From: Tubiluchus corallicola
Lineage: Eukaryota; Priapulida; Priapulimorpha; Priapulimorphida; Tubiluchidae
Length of the DNA: 64,000 nt
Reading direction: 5' to 3'
Assembly: GCA_030141605.1 (NCBI GenBank)
Contig: JAQGDQ010000901.1
Span: 1 to 64,000 of the forward strand
This document shows positions 33,301 through 46,300 of the stretch, piece after piece. Below the pieces are notes generated by a model that was given only the letters and a program-made list of their open reading frames with translations, was not told the DNA's origin and did no database searches. How positions within the stretch are numbered: the first letter of the stretch is position 1; every line of letters begins with the position of its first letter. The position numbers were made by a program, and so were the translations under genes.

Positions 33301-36300
33301 TTTAAAGCCAAACTTTAGAAAAAGAAAATTATTGAAAGGAGGTGCACGGCATGTGTTTGAACCACTGACTTAGGAAGATGACATAACTGCTAGACTGCAG
33401 TGTTCCCTAGCAATTATGTCAGTGCAAAGTTCATCCGTTGTAGTTATAACTGGCCAGCCAGTTCAGCAGTTCCAAAGTTAGATAATTCATGCCAGAGTGT
33501 ACTGAAATGGCTGATTCTAACTATCTTTTTCACATTTCCTGTTTTCTGAAGTTTGGTATTGACTTTGAGTTATTTGTGGGTTTGTATCATCATTGTTTCT
33601 ATTCAGCCTTTGTCAGGTTGTTTCCTATGAGTCTCATGAAGGACTGGTCAATAGTAGTCATACTTATCTAGCTCTCAAATGAAATAAAGTGAAGTAAAAG
33701 CAAAAGTTCTGTTTGTTTTATTTTTGCTGTTTGGTGTCAAAGAATACAGGCAGGGTGATGTAAGTTAATTGCCTTTGAGCAATTCAGCATTTTATTTTAT
33801 TTTAGAGGAGGAAAGGGTTGATGTTTTAATCAATAATGCTGGAGTAATGCGCCTTCCAAAACGGGAACTCACGCTAGATGGTTTTGAACAGCATTTAGGT
33901 GTCAATTATTTAGGTAAAGTATAGACCCTAAATTAAGTTTTTGCTTAATTGTAACATGTACTATATCCAACTAATAATTAATTCTTTTAATTAGTTTTGC
34001 GAAAAGATCCAAATGGCAACACAATTTCTTTTAGATTCCATGAAGCATTTTGGCATTCTGCAAGTCAGGAATCAGGATCCAGCACTCATCAGTCCACTCA
34101 TCACTGATGGTTGTGGAAAGACAGGAAACTTAGCTGATTATCAAAGATAATCCACTTGAATGAGACACTGAACAAGCAGGGGTGTATTAGTATCTAATGA
34201 AAGATGCAGCACTAAATTGCATTGTTTGATCAATTTTTCTTTTGCAGGTCATTTTTATCTCACACAGTTGCTACTGGATAAGTTAAAAGACTCATCATCT
34301 GCTAATCAACGCAGTCGCATCATCAATGTCACATGCAAAAGTCATAGAGTAGGTAAAATAGACTTTGAGAACTTGAATTCGGAGCACAAGTATGACCCCG
34401 GGGAAGCCTATAATCAAAGCAAACTGGCTCTTGTATTATTTAGCATTGCTTTACACAAGCAATTAAAAGGTAATAATAAGTCAGTATGCATGTTTTATAA
34501 GCATATTTCTTTAATTGTTCATTTTTAAGTATGATTATTTAATTCTTTTTACCCATTTTATTTGAGGTTGCGAGGCACTGTTTCAATTTTTATTTGTAAA
34601 GTAGAAAGCAAATGCAATCACTTTTAAAGATTATTATTATATAGATAGCTAATTAATCTGGATCTTGGACTTGAATTGTTAATGCCCCCATCCTCTATAA
34701 TTGATGTAGACTGTGTCGTGCTGACAAAAGGTATAACAGTAGAATACACTTTAAACATATTGATATAGAAGTTTCCACAGAAATATAGGTAAAATGATGT
34801 CTGCATATAATGTCTTGTAAAAGCCAACTGGTAGTACAGAATACATGTATAACAAAACTACAGCAACTGTTCACTATTAGGTTAAGCCTATTTTTTGAAT
34901 AGGTAACACATAGATAGAAGCCATGTTTACTACAGTAATGACGGTTTTACAGGTTATTAATCTAATTGCAAATTAAATGTATTTTTTATGATTTTCGGTC
35001 GTTCACAACGACAGGCTGATATTAAGTATTTGAGAGTATTGAAGTGATTACTGATTGCAGCCTGTTGCTGCATACCTTGATATTATGTAGTATGAATCAC
35101 ACGGTGCTCTACCCCTTCACAGGTTGAAAATCTTACAATAGTGAACTCACAGTTATGTAGTGGCTTTTTGTGTATGCATTGTATGCCCTCTAATTTAAAA
35201 ACAAATTACCATGTGAAAAGCACTTGTAAATCTTTCTGATAATTAACTGTTGTGGCTAATATTTATTAACATTTTATGTTAAAATTGTATTTTAACATCG
35301 GTTAACTATTTATGTTTTATGAAGCCATCACACTGTGCAGTGACATGGCTGTTTGCATTCACGGTTGTCCAATGTGGAAGCACTCACATTACAATTTCAT
35401 ACAGGGCGCTTGAAGGTGTGGCTTAATAGAAACTTGTCCAATCACAATTAGTGACTGCATTGTTTTTTCCCGGGCCTGTTCGCTTGAGAAACGCCGAAGT
35501 TCATTCAACTTGAGTTTTCACTGCCCAACTACACGTGAATGTCTACGTGCATGATGTGGTTTGTTTGAGCCATTGTGTAATACATACTGTAGTTGATCGA
35601 GTTCTGTAGCTGCCGCAGAGTGCTAGATCATAATTGACGTGGTGTTTACGGTTTTTGCCAATTACTGTATTGTTCAGATTTTTCATTGCATTATTTTCAG
35701 TTTTCAGTGCGTCAGTATTTTTATTGCTTTAATATAGTCATTCAATCCTAGCGATTTTAGCGCAGTGTTAATGCAGCAGGTTATATCAAGTCATGCAAAA
35801 TAGTTGTTGGATTCTATCCCGACTACTTTAATCAACATTGAATCATCTGGGTATTAAATTAACAATATTACTCATTTACTGTGGAGTTCTTAAAAAGACG
35901 ATACATGGATTTTGGCTACAAGTAAGTCTAGCTATTAGTAAATCTAGAGTTGGACTTCAGTATGGGAGAAGTATATGTGTGGTAAACATTTGTTTCACAT
36001 GAATCATGTCATTTACTTTTTTTTACAGATCAACTTACAGTTCTTGTAATTAGCTAGGATATATGGGTTAGCTTTATAACAATGTACGGTGATATATGCG
36101 ATAGACTGCATCATTGAAATAAAGCCTGTCTTTTGGTGTGACACAATTTTCGAATTATACTAAGAAAAATTTGATCGGTCAGGCACCCTATCTATTAAGT
36201 GAGATTTTACTGATAACCTCCCTTTCTCCCGATTTTCCGCCAACTGTTACCACAACATAAACATAGCGTAATATGTTATGTAAATACAGTGAGATAGAAT

Positions 36301-39300
36301 CTCCCTTTGCAGGAAGTAAAATCACTCATTGACTTTGCTAGACAAGTCGAAAAAAAATTTCTGGAATGCATCAGATAGCACAGAGAGTGTGGTGTGCCAC
36401 TGCACTTAGCTGCTCTAATGCAATGCAGCAGACTAGGCTATATTCTGTGATTCATGCAAGGCTTTGGGCTTATGAAGCCACAAAGTTTGGGAACCTTCAT
36501 TTATGGCTTCTGATAAAAGACAACCAAGTCTTAATAAATTTTTAGTGCTACGGCAACCAAATATTAGATATGTTATGACACATGAGCAATATTTTTACTG
36601 AAAGGTTTACAGCAATCTTGTAACTTATTTGCACATTCGAACAAAAAGCCAGAAAGATCTTCCTAAGTATCTAGGAAAGATACATTACAAATGTATAATT
36701 GTAATGATGATAAAATATGTAAATTCAGGAACCTTTTCCTTTCCAAGTTAGAATTCCAGGTTTGGTTGTATTACTTTGTGTTTCAACATTACCAATAAAT
36801 CAATTTTGTGTGATTTTCAGGCTTTGTATGACTAAGTTGGTGAATTTACATGAACTAATTGCTGAGTGCAGAATTTAAAACCTTTAAAGAGACAGTTTAT
36901 TAACATATGAATAGCTTAACATTTTCCTAAGATGATAATGAATAAAAATTGTGTTTATTTTAATTTATTTAAATTTTATTTTAACACATTAAATAGAGTG
37001 TATTTATTTAATTGGGTTAGTTATAGTTCTTGGCTCTGTTCTCAGTACATTCCTGGATGTTTTCTTCCACTGTGTGTAAATTTCTGTCAATAGATAAGCC
37101 TAGTTAGTTTAGAGGTCACTTATCTATCTCTAATGTAAACAGCTATTATTATTATTTTGCTGCACGTGTTACTGTAGAAATGTCATTTATTTGAATGTAT
37201 TAATTGTAGCAAGATTTTAGGGAACGTTGACCAACAGTTATTTATCTCTGCTCATCTCTAATTTTTTATCACATAATAATACCACATCAGTAGTGTTTTA
37301 TCTGTACCAGAATTGTTGTTTTGGTAAATATTGGTTTGCTATATTAATATAGTAGGTAAAAACTTGATTGTACAATACTTTCTCAAATATTTTAGATAGA
37401 CTCTGAATGACAGAAAAGGATTGAGACCTGAACTTTGTTGATTCATTTGTAGGGCCGCTGAATTTCAAATAGCTACAATGAGTACAATCTATAGTAACAT
37501 TAGCTACAAAAGTTAGTGATAAATTTACCTAAAAACAGACTTATTATAACTGCATTTTTCATGTTTCAAGTTTGCGCACCAGAATTTATTTCTCATTTAA
37601 GGCCTCCAAAACACCCTTAAATGGAGGAAAATGCATTGGTTTACCCGCCCCATTGGAGAGGTTACAGTCACCCAGACCGCATTTTTCATGTTTCAAGTTT
37701 GTACACCAGAATTTATATCTCACTATATACCTCCAAAACACTCCTAATTGGAGGAAAATGCATTGGTGTACCGTAGGAGAGGTTACAGTGCTCATGCAGA
37801 CTGCCTAGCTGCTTGCATACGTTGTTCCACAGTCCACGAGTTATGTTCATTTGATTGCAGATGCTGGCGTAAACGTGTACACAGTTGATCCAGGTCAAAC
37901 TCGATCTAACCTAGGACGACATTTAGACATGCGCACTTTCTTCTTATCTCGGTAAAAAATTAAAACTTTAAAAATTTTATCTTCACTTTAATTGTCTCTT
38001 GCTTTTGTAGACTGAGCTGCAAAGTATTTAGTTATCTTTAGTGTTAAAGCTTATGGAAGAGGTAAAGATTGTGTGAAATTTGTATACGACTGTATTAGTA
38101 ACTTGCTTTACTGTGCAGGTGGCTTGTGGAGCCAGCTCTAAAGTTTTTCCAGAAATCACCAATCCAAGCTAGTCGTACAACAACATATGCGGCAGTAGGA
38201 GCGGATCTCGAGAAGAAAGGAGGGACGTATATTTTGTGAGTTCTATCTGGCTTTCTACGTCTCAGTTTATTCAAAACTACGTCTCAGTTTATTCAAAATA
38301 AATATTTACTCGACTTAAATAACTTATAATTTAAGGATACAAGCAACTAAGTTTACTAACAAAGTGACTGTGGCAAATCTCCTGCCATTAATGTTAGTAT
38401 GAAGATGAAATTCTTGTGTGCGTTACACTGTATCAGCCGGCAACCTGAAAACAAAAAAGGTGCTGCTACATTTTGGGTGAAACTCATAATTATAATTGCA
38501 AAACTATGTTACGGGAAGTTGTGCATGCTAGTAAGTACATAGTAAAGTGGCCAACATTTATTTTTCTAACAAGCTTGGAGCTCTAACCAAGCTAGGTAAC
38601 AGAACATTTTTTGAATTTTTTTAACGTTAACCTTTAAGAGATCATAATTAGTAGGTATTAATATGTCTGTGTGTTAATAATTTATAAGCACCTCTGTTTT
38701 CTGCAGTAATCTTTGCTAGGTAAAAAGACCCAGTTATAATTGACATTCACTAGTTCATTTCCTTGTCTTTTGTTGCACCACTTTTGATAATTTGGCTGAT
38801 CCAGTACTGGCACTCATCGAATTTTGTGTTCAAAAGTAAGGATATTTAGCCAATCAAGTCAGATGGTTTGTTCAAAGAAAATTGTCACAAAGTATCGAAA
38901 TGGGACAATAATTATTAGTCATAGTTCTATCACCAGATTTGAATAAAGATATTACTGCAGTCTTCTTAAGATAGTCAGGTACAACACCAGAAGATTTTTA
39001 TTAATTAGTATTATTAATTATTAATGAAGTATTTTTAAGTGAGGGAATGGGAACAACACACAATGAATAATATTATCAGATACAACTTTAGAGGAAAATT
39101 TAAAAGCATTTGTACTTCTACTAGAATGTCATCAGGAGAAACGGGCTGGAAAAAGAAAGAATTACTGTAGTTATCATTATCTACCGTTTTATGGTAGCGC
39201 TGATGGCCAGCCCTTTGTAGCTGTTGATTGTATCCCACTGCAACTGTCGATTTATATTGTTGGCAAAATCTAAACTGATTTGAAATTGTTATGGAAAGGA

Positions 39301-39710
39301 TATAAAATTAACTAACTAGAATTCAGAAATTCAAAATGAATGACAAATACACAAGAACAGCGTCTTTTGATTTGCAGTAGCTTGTGTATACAAAAAATAG
39401 CCTCTATCCAACAGCTTTAAAACATGTGCACTACTATGTAAACTATATATTTTTTGCTCTGAACCTACCTATGAATTTTATGACTTATTTTCATTTATGG
39501 TACTAACATTGCAAACAAGTAGGAACACAGTGTCATTGCAGTACTCTCATATCTTTTCTTTCCTGTTACAGTCGCTGCGATGTTATAGAACCGGTTAATG
39601 TTGATAGCATGAGAAAGAAAGGAAAAGAAGCAAACCAGTTATGGCTTGTCAGTGAGAAGTGGATAGCATCGGGCTTAACTGAGCCTCAGCCATTGGTCAA
39701 AAAAGAGTGA
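30394..39710 (+). CDS. retinol-dehydrogenase-like SDR (RDH13-like), gene A
   Basis: Eight exons: 30394-30479, 32500-32621, 32719-32874, 33806-33913, 34248-34469, 37861-37951, 38119-38235, 39572-39710; 346 residues, phases 2,1,1,1,1,2,2. Exon 1 encodes an N-terminal hydrophobic anchor ([13 protein letters not shown]), as in RDH11-14. NAD(P) binding is shown by TGANSGIG (exon 2) and NNAG (exon 4); the catalytic pair is in AYNQSK (exon 5). Family members reduce retinaldehyde or other aldehydes at the ER or mitochondrial membrane with NADPH. Two odd points: the catalytic Ser, 25 residues before the Tyr, is Cys (INVTCKSH), and the usual HPG after it is DPG (TVDPGQT). The C-terminal SGKYF block reads GGTYIF. 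Intron 5 is 3.4 kb. It faces a paralog 600 bp downstream. Substrate unknown; activity is uncertain because of the Cys. Confidence 0.9.
32431..32526 (+). repeat. tandem 48-bp duplication across a splice acceptor
   Basis: Copy 1 (32431-32478) and copy 2 (32479-32526) both begin AAGCTTCATTGTCTATTTC. Copy 2 continues AGAG, giving the exon 2 acceptor of SDR gene A; copy 1 has GGAG at the same place and so lacks the AG. The repeat is 16 codons long and in frame with the exon. Confidence 0.85.
37552..37805. repeat. two tandem 127-bp units before exon 6 of SDR gene A
   Basis: Units start GCATTTTTCATGTTTCAAG at 37552 and 37679. Each contains a small stem-forming palindrome, CCTCCAAAACAC...GGAGG, and the block GAAAATGCATTGGT. 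The array ends about 55 bp before the exon. Confidence 0.75.
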
Positions 39711-40308
39711 TGCAAAGACACTATTAGGAAATTTTAGTTAAATGGGTCGTGAGGTCAGAATGTGGCAGCATGTTTTATATATTTACATTACGTTCATATT
39801 TGCACGATTTTTTGTTATAAAATGCTTAAGAGAAACCTCCTTTGTTTTAATACCAATTTTGTCTTGTAATTCTCGATGATGCCCTGTACTCACCACTACT
39901 CAAAAATATTGTTCTTCGGTAATCTTTAGAACATTTAAAGATCTTTCAAACAAGAGAACAATCCGCCTAACCTGAACAATATATTAGTCATCATAGAAAT
40001 TATGCGTAAAAGTTAGGCATTATATATAAATTTACAAAATCAGTTTTGGAATTTTTAATGTATGTATATATGTGTAATGTACAATAGAGTAAAAATTATA
40101 GCAAATAAGTTGCCTTTACTATTGAACTAAGCTGTACATAGGTATTATATTGAAATGTATATACACATCACTTTCTCTGGTTTAAGCACAATTTATGCAC
40201 ATAAGCTACAATTCACGAGTTGTGAAAATATTGTAGAAGCTTGGGATCTTTGCTGTATTAGTAAGCTTTCACAGTCCTCATTGTGCAGCACTTACGGGTG
40301 CTGTTGAT
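39711..40308. other. convergent 3' region between the SDR genes
   Basis: Both genes end towards this 598-bp spacer. It must hold both polyadenylation sites. No coding content or repeat seen. Confidence 0.6.
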
Positions 40309-43300
40309 TCATTCGCTTTTTCCTAGGCCAACCATTTTCATACTGATAGCCCAAAGTTTTTTAGCCACTTCATCGTCCTTGGCTTGGTCTGCAGGTTCTT
40401 TCTCTACACAATCACTGTAATTGACAATGCAAATATTAGCAATTAAGCACATGTTAACAAAGGCAAATGTTATATCAACTCTGTAGTAAATCACAGTTCA
40501 TTACTGGTGGTAACACGTTTAGTTATCTTATGCTGAAACTGTAAAGAGATAAAGAGAAAGGACTCAATACCTCAGAAATACAGTGACATGTGTGCAGTGA
40601 AATAGCTTAAGTTTAGTTTGGCTTTTGAACTGCACAAAGCAGTCTGCAAAAGTGTTAGTCATGAATAAAAAAGTTGACTGAACCAAAAAGAGTGCTGATG
40701 TCTCCAATTTGCTTTTGGGAATTGTATATAAAAACTGAATTACTGTCATAATACGTGCAGAATGTTTGATCCTCTGTACCAGTTGATTATATTGCAGAAA
40801 AAAGCAAAAACTGGTGTTATATTTTCAATTTCTTTAGGATTTATTTAGAATAAACAGACATGTTAATGTGTACAAAAATAATAAAGGGTGTCCACTGTGC
40901 ACAAAGTCCTTAGACAATTCAATTTTTTTTTAAATTACAACTGAAGCTAGATACTGCTGGAAATGTTTGCAGAAAATCAGGTGAATGGCAAAGTTTTTGT
41001 TCAATTAGAGTATTCTCTCAGAGTATCAAGATAAATATCCATGTTATTGTCTTTTCGGAAAAGAAAATTATCCAATAACTCTGATACATAACAATACGCA
41101 TCACACTCAACCTTTCTACTGTCACATTCGATTTCCCTAGCAACGTGGGGTTTTCACATCCTAAAGACTGGCATTATGCCTGTTAATCTTTCCAGTCACA
41201 TGAAAAGTTGCGTCATCGCTAAAGCAAATCATGGTTGGGGAAGAGACCGTCATTTCCATTTTTTCCCAGAATGTTAAGCGCACATTCCTTTCGTGTTGGT
41301 TTATCATCCGGTTTGAGTGCGTGAATTAATTGAATTTTTATGCATAAAGTCTTAGATTCCTATGGACGACTTTGCGAATTATTGACCTTGGTACTTGCAG
41401 TTGAATGGAAGCAGTACGGATGGAGTTTGTTGGGCTATGAAAAAATGAATTATGGATACGTTCAATGTCTTCATCAGATGTTGCACACATTCCTTTCTTA
41501 TTGGTTTATCATCCAGTTTGAGGGCGTGAATTAATTGAATTTTTATGCATAAAGTCTTAGATTCTTATGGACGACTTTGCAAATTATTGACCTTGGTACT
41601 TGCAGTTGAATGGAAGTAGTACGGATGGAGTTTTTTGGGCTATGAAAAAATGAATTATGGATACGTTCAATGTCTTCATCAGATGTTCTTGGCCTTCCAC
41701 TCCTCAGTTTATATAGCACCATTCCCGTTTCCAAAAATTGCCTATGCCAGTTGCGAATTGACTGACGTGCTGGAGCCTGTTTTCCATATTCAGTTGTGTA
41801 ATTTCTCTGTGTTTGAATGTCAGATTTTGTGTCGATAAACCAAGAAATGCAGTGTGCTTTTTCTTGTGGAGTAGTCATCTCAAAGAAGGGTTATAAAGAA
41901 ATCAATAAATCTCTCCCTTTCACTTCTTCTTTGAAACAAAAACAGGGCATTAATAAAAACTTTAGCAATGACTCAATATTATATAAAAAGAAATATTTTG
42001 TTTGCACCTTTCTAACTAATGCTGCAATTTTTTAAAATTGTTTAAAGACTTTGTGAACACCCTGTATAAACCGAACACTAACAGCTGCTTATTAGAAGTT
42101 ATTGTTACCCTCTTGGTAATTTAAATGATACACTATACATTATTGTACTTTTCAACTATGTCAATTTGGAAAAAAAAGTGTTGCAGAGTTTACCGAGGAA
42201 TCCCTTTGAAAATACCTGTAGAATGCATGTACCTTTTCTCTACACCTTTTTTTCTACATCAGTCACGTAATGCAAAGCACATAAGATGGAACAAAAAATG
42301 CACCTGAAATACTTGCCACTGATGTCAGCAATTTCATCGGCGATGGCACAAGTGACGGGTGTGTTCATGCCGTCCTTAGCCGTTTTCATGAACAACCATA
42401 CGAAGGGAAATGTTGTGTACGAAAGAAATGAACTCGACCGCAGAGGCATGTGTCGCAGTAGGTTCGTATTACACACACCCGGATGACAGGAATTTGCTAC
42501 AACATTGGTGCCTGGAAAAGTAAACAGGTATGAAGAAAGTGATGAAAAAGCCACAATTATTGTATACTATACAATGTACCTAGGCCTAAAACACAACTCG
42601 TTTAGTTTTGGTATTTCCTCTTTGTTGGCTATAAGTTGACCAAAATCTTGGATGAAAAAATGTTGAAGAACAAGGAGACTTACGAATGCCAAATCTTATT
42701 AAACTCAAGTGCGTACCATTATTAATACGTTAATTACTTTATAGTAATTGTTTCGGTCGCACCTTCTAGTTTTTTAGCCAATTCTCTTGTGAAGAGAATT
42801 AACGCTAGTTTGCTCTGAGTGTAAGCTTCTCTTGGAACATATTCCTGTTCTGCACTGAGGTTGTCAAAGTCAATTCTTCCGGCACCATGAGCGCGACATG
42901 AGACATTCACAATTCGTCCATCAGAACTCTCTTTGAGCAGATCTAAGAGCAAGTGTGTGAGAAGGAATGCACCTAGATGTACAAAATTTTAAATCTAGTT
43001 AGGTGTGTATACCAAATTTAAAAACAAGACTTTAGTTACAACCTTTGGTATTAGGTATTAAGCCTTTTTAGGCCTAATACCAAAAGAGGGTATTATTGTT
43101 GAAATAAGATGCAAAACTAGAACACAATATCACCTTAAAATACGTCATGTTATACGTAATCAACATTCATTAAAAAAAGAAAAAATGGCCATTGCGTTAA
43201 CAAGTACTAATGACGGGGACTTTTGGTCTGAAGCCAGAAAGCTTAGACAGTCTAATAAAAGGGTTGTAAGTAATATTGATGGCAATATTAACCCTCAAGA

Positions 43301-46300
43301 CAAGGTTTTGCAAAATGATTTCAACGAATTGAATAATAGTGTTGGTGTTACCTACAATGACTTGAATAGTCTCTATGGTGGTATGAAAAATTGGATGTAA
43401 CTGTTAAGGAAATGTTGTTGGCCATTTCAAAATTGAAGCGTGGTAAAAGTGATGGTACAATAGGTCTAGATAGTAATCACATAATAGATGGAACTATTGC
43501 CCTATTTGTACACTTAACTTTTATGTTTAATGCAATGCTGAATAATAGCTATTGTCCACGGATTTTATGCAATACTGTCATTAACCTAAGTGTCAAAAAT
43601 CCTCATGTCACACACTGCGAAGTCACATTATTGAGGCGTTTCACTCGTATCCTGCATCTTTAAACTCCTTGACTGGACATTACTAAACAGGTTTAATGAT
43701 GACCTTGCCACACCTGAACTCCAATTTACATACAAGAAAAACTTCTCTACTGACCTGTGCAATTTTGTGCTAAAAGACACTGCAAATGCCCATCTTGATA
43801 AAAACACACCAGTTTACTGTTGTTTAATTTGCTTTTCTAAAGCTTTTGATCGTGTAAATATATTAACACTTTTTAAGAAACATGAAAAACTGTGTTCTTT
43901 ACCTAAGTCTGTTTTTGTCCTTATGCTAAATGGATATCTAAATCAGCGCATACGTGTTATGTGGAACAAAACAAAATTATTCGTCTTTTCTGCCACCAAT
44001 GGAGTAAAACAAGGCAGCCTTCTCTCAGGTGTATTATCTGCAATGTATGTTAATGATCTTATAATCTTTCTAAAAGATGCCGAATTTGGATGCCATTTAA
44101 TAATCGTGTCTTGTCGCTTCCAAAAAATTCTCACATTAGCATGACGCATTGCATTGCTGAAATTAAACCTTTTTTTAACCTAGCAGTGAAATGGCCGCAA
44201 ACTTTGTATAGAAAGATTAATAAATCTGCAATCAGCCTACTTCGTACTATATACATTCTAAATCAATATTCGAGTATAACTACCCTTGGTAAAAATCGTA
44301 TTTTCTCTAGTGCAATGATTTGTGAAAATGAACATTATAGTGATCCTGACATTGTTTCTTATGTATTATATTGGACTGCTCGTAATGAATTTCTCATTCC
44401 CGGCTTTACAAATGAAGAAATAATATTAATGTTACTAACCATTTTAACTAACTGAATGTAAATATTACTTATATCTTGTTATTGTTACATATTAAGATCT
44501 TATGCTTCCTTTGACCTAATTGTGCATGTAAATTATAAGTGCGAATAAACATAACAAATATTAATATTTTCTTCGCAGATAAAGAATTTGTTTTAAAACA
44601 CAGGTTTATGAGAGAGACTGCAAGAGAAGAGAAAACGCAAGCGAAGTGAAGAAAAAAGAGGGCATAAAAAAGGACGGAAGCCAAATAAAATTCAGTTTAG
44701 GGAAGGGGATCACGAAATCAAGAGAAGACACATGGAGACGGAGTGACAGAGAGAGGAGGATAAAAGCAAGGAATGTTTTTAGGTACACAATCTGAATGTC
44801 TGTGTTTTTGAGCAAATTTCAAGAACTTTCAAATGTGAAAGAAACATTAAGAGCTACTATGCTAATGGCACGGTGTGCTCAGTCAATTTAGCACTGATGC
44901 ACTGTTCATAATTTGTTGAATTACATTATATTTACTCAAAAGTTACTTGAACAAGTGTTGAAAAATGAAACCAAACAGAGCAGCTGCGCTGACAGGAAGT
45001 AAATAATGACAAGAGAACTAAAAATAGTGAACTTACTGAGGTAGTTGACTTGCCACTGTTCTTCAAATCCATCTGTTGTTCTAGTCAGCTCAGGGTTCAT
45101 CATAATGCCAGCATTGTTGATTAATATATCGACCTTATCCTCCTCTGCAAGTAACATTTAAAGAAAAATCATCAGTCAATTTCAGAATTGCACTGCTTAC
45201 ATTACAAGAATAAACATTACTTTCGTAAGGAAAGAAATGGCAATAAGCAAATTGAATTTTTACGGTGGGGGAAGCACTTTGTGGTGTTTAGTGGCATTTA
45301 TTACAGGAAGGATGGCGAGTTAAATGTGCATATTGATTTAATATAAGCTATATTCAATTCATATGTGAGGTGCCTACTTAATGCAGGGGCTGCAATCTAG
45401 CTCATTTTGAAAGTACATCCTCTAAAATTACTAAACCAGCAGAAATTTTCTGGTCCGGAATGCCAAATGAAACAGCCCCAAAATCACCCATCCATTTAAA
45501 GGGAATGCTTGGCATTGCTTAACTTTGGTTATTACGCGCACACAGTACCACAACACCCCTATTATCTTTACTCAAAGTCTTATACAGATATGGTTCTCAC
45601 AAAAGTATAATTATATTGCTATATTTCAACTTGACTTGCCTTTATGAATTTCCTCAGAAAATTTGTGAACCGAATCAAAGCTTGATAAATCCAGATATTT
45701 AAACAAAATGTCTTTGTTTTTCGTCTGTTTCTTAATTTCGTCAGCTGCAGCTTTGCCTTCCATTTTGTCGCGACATGCTAATATTATCCTTCCATCTAAA
45801 ACAACATTTTGGAAGAAAAGTTAATAAAATACCAATATTAAATGGTAAAAAACCATATGATAAAAACTGAGTCAATTATATATGCTTTAGTCTGTTAGCT
45901 TCATCTTCAAGTCAGAGTTTAGTTTCAATAAAAACGAATGCATTTGTTAATCACTGTTGCTTTGAGAGCTAGAGTTGTTTAAAATGTGCTTCTTATTATG
46001 AGCAATTTATATTCGGGTAGCTTAGAGAAACTTTGCCTAATTTGAAACTTAATAATTCAGCATGTCACATCCTGTGCTGTTGCAATTTGGCATTCAGTAA
46101 GAGTTCAGTAATGGAATGACTGATATCACTATAAAGTTGAAAAGAAGTTATAAAAAATGGCCAAACCATGAGAAACTGCTTTTAATTTTGAACAAAAACA
46201 GGCATCTACTGTTGCTATCAGTCGCAGTTCTGGCAACCCATTAATGGTTAATCAATGGGATAGGTATCACGACTTAATGAACTTCATTGACCTTTCATTT

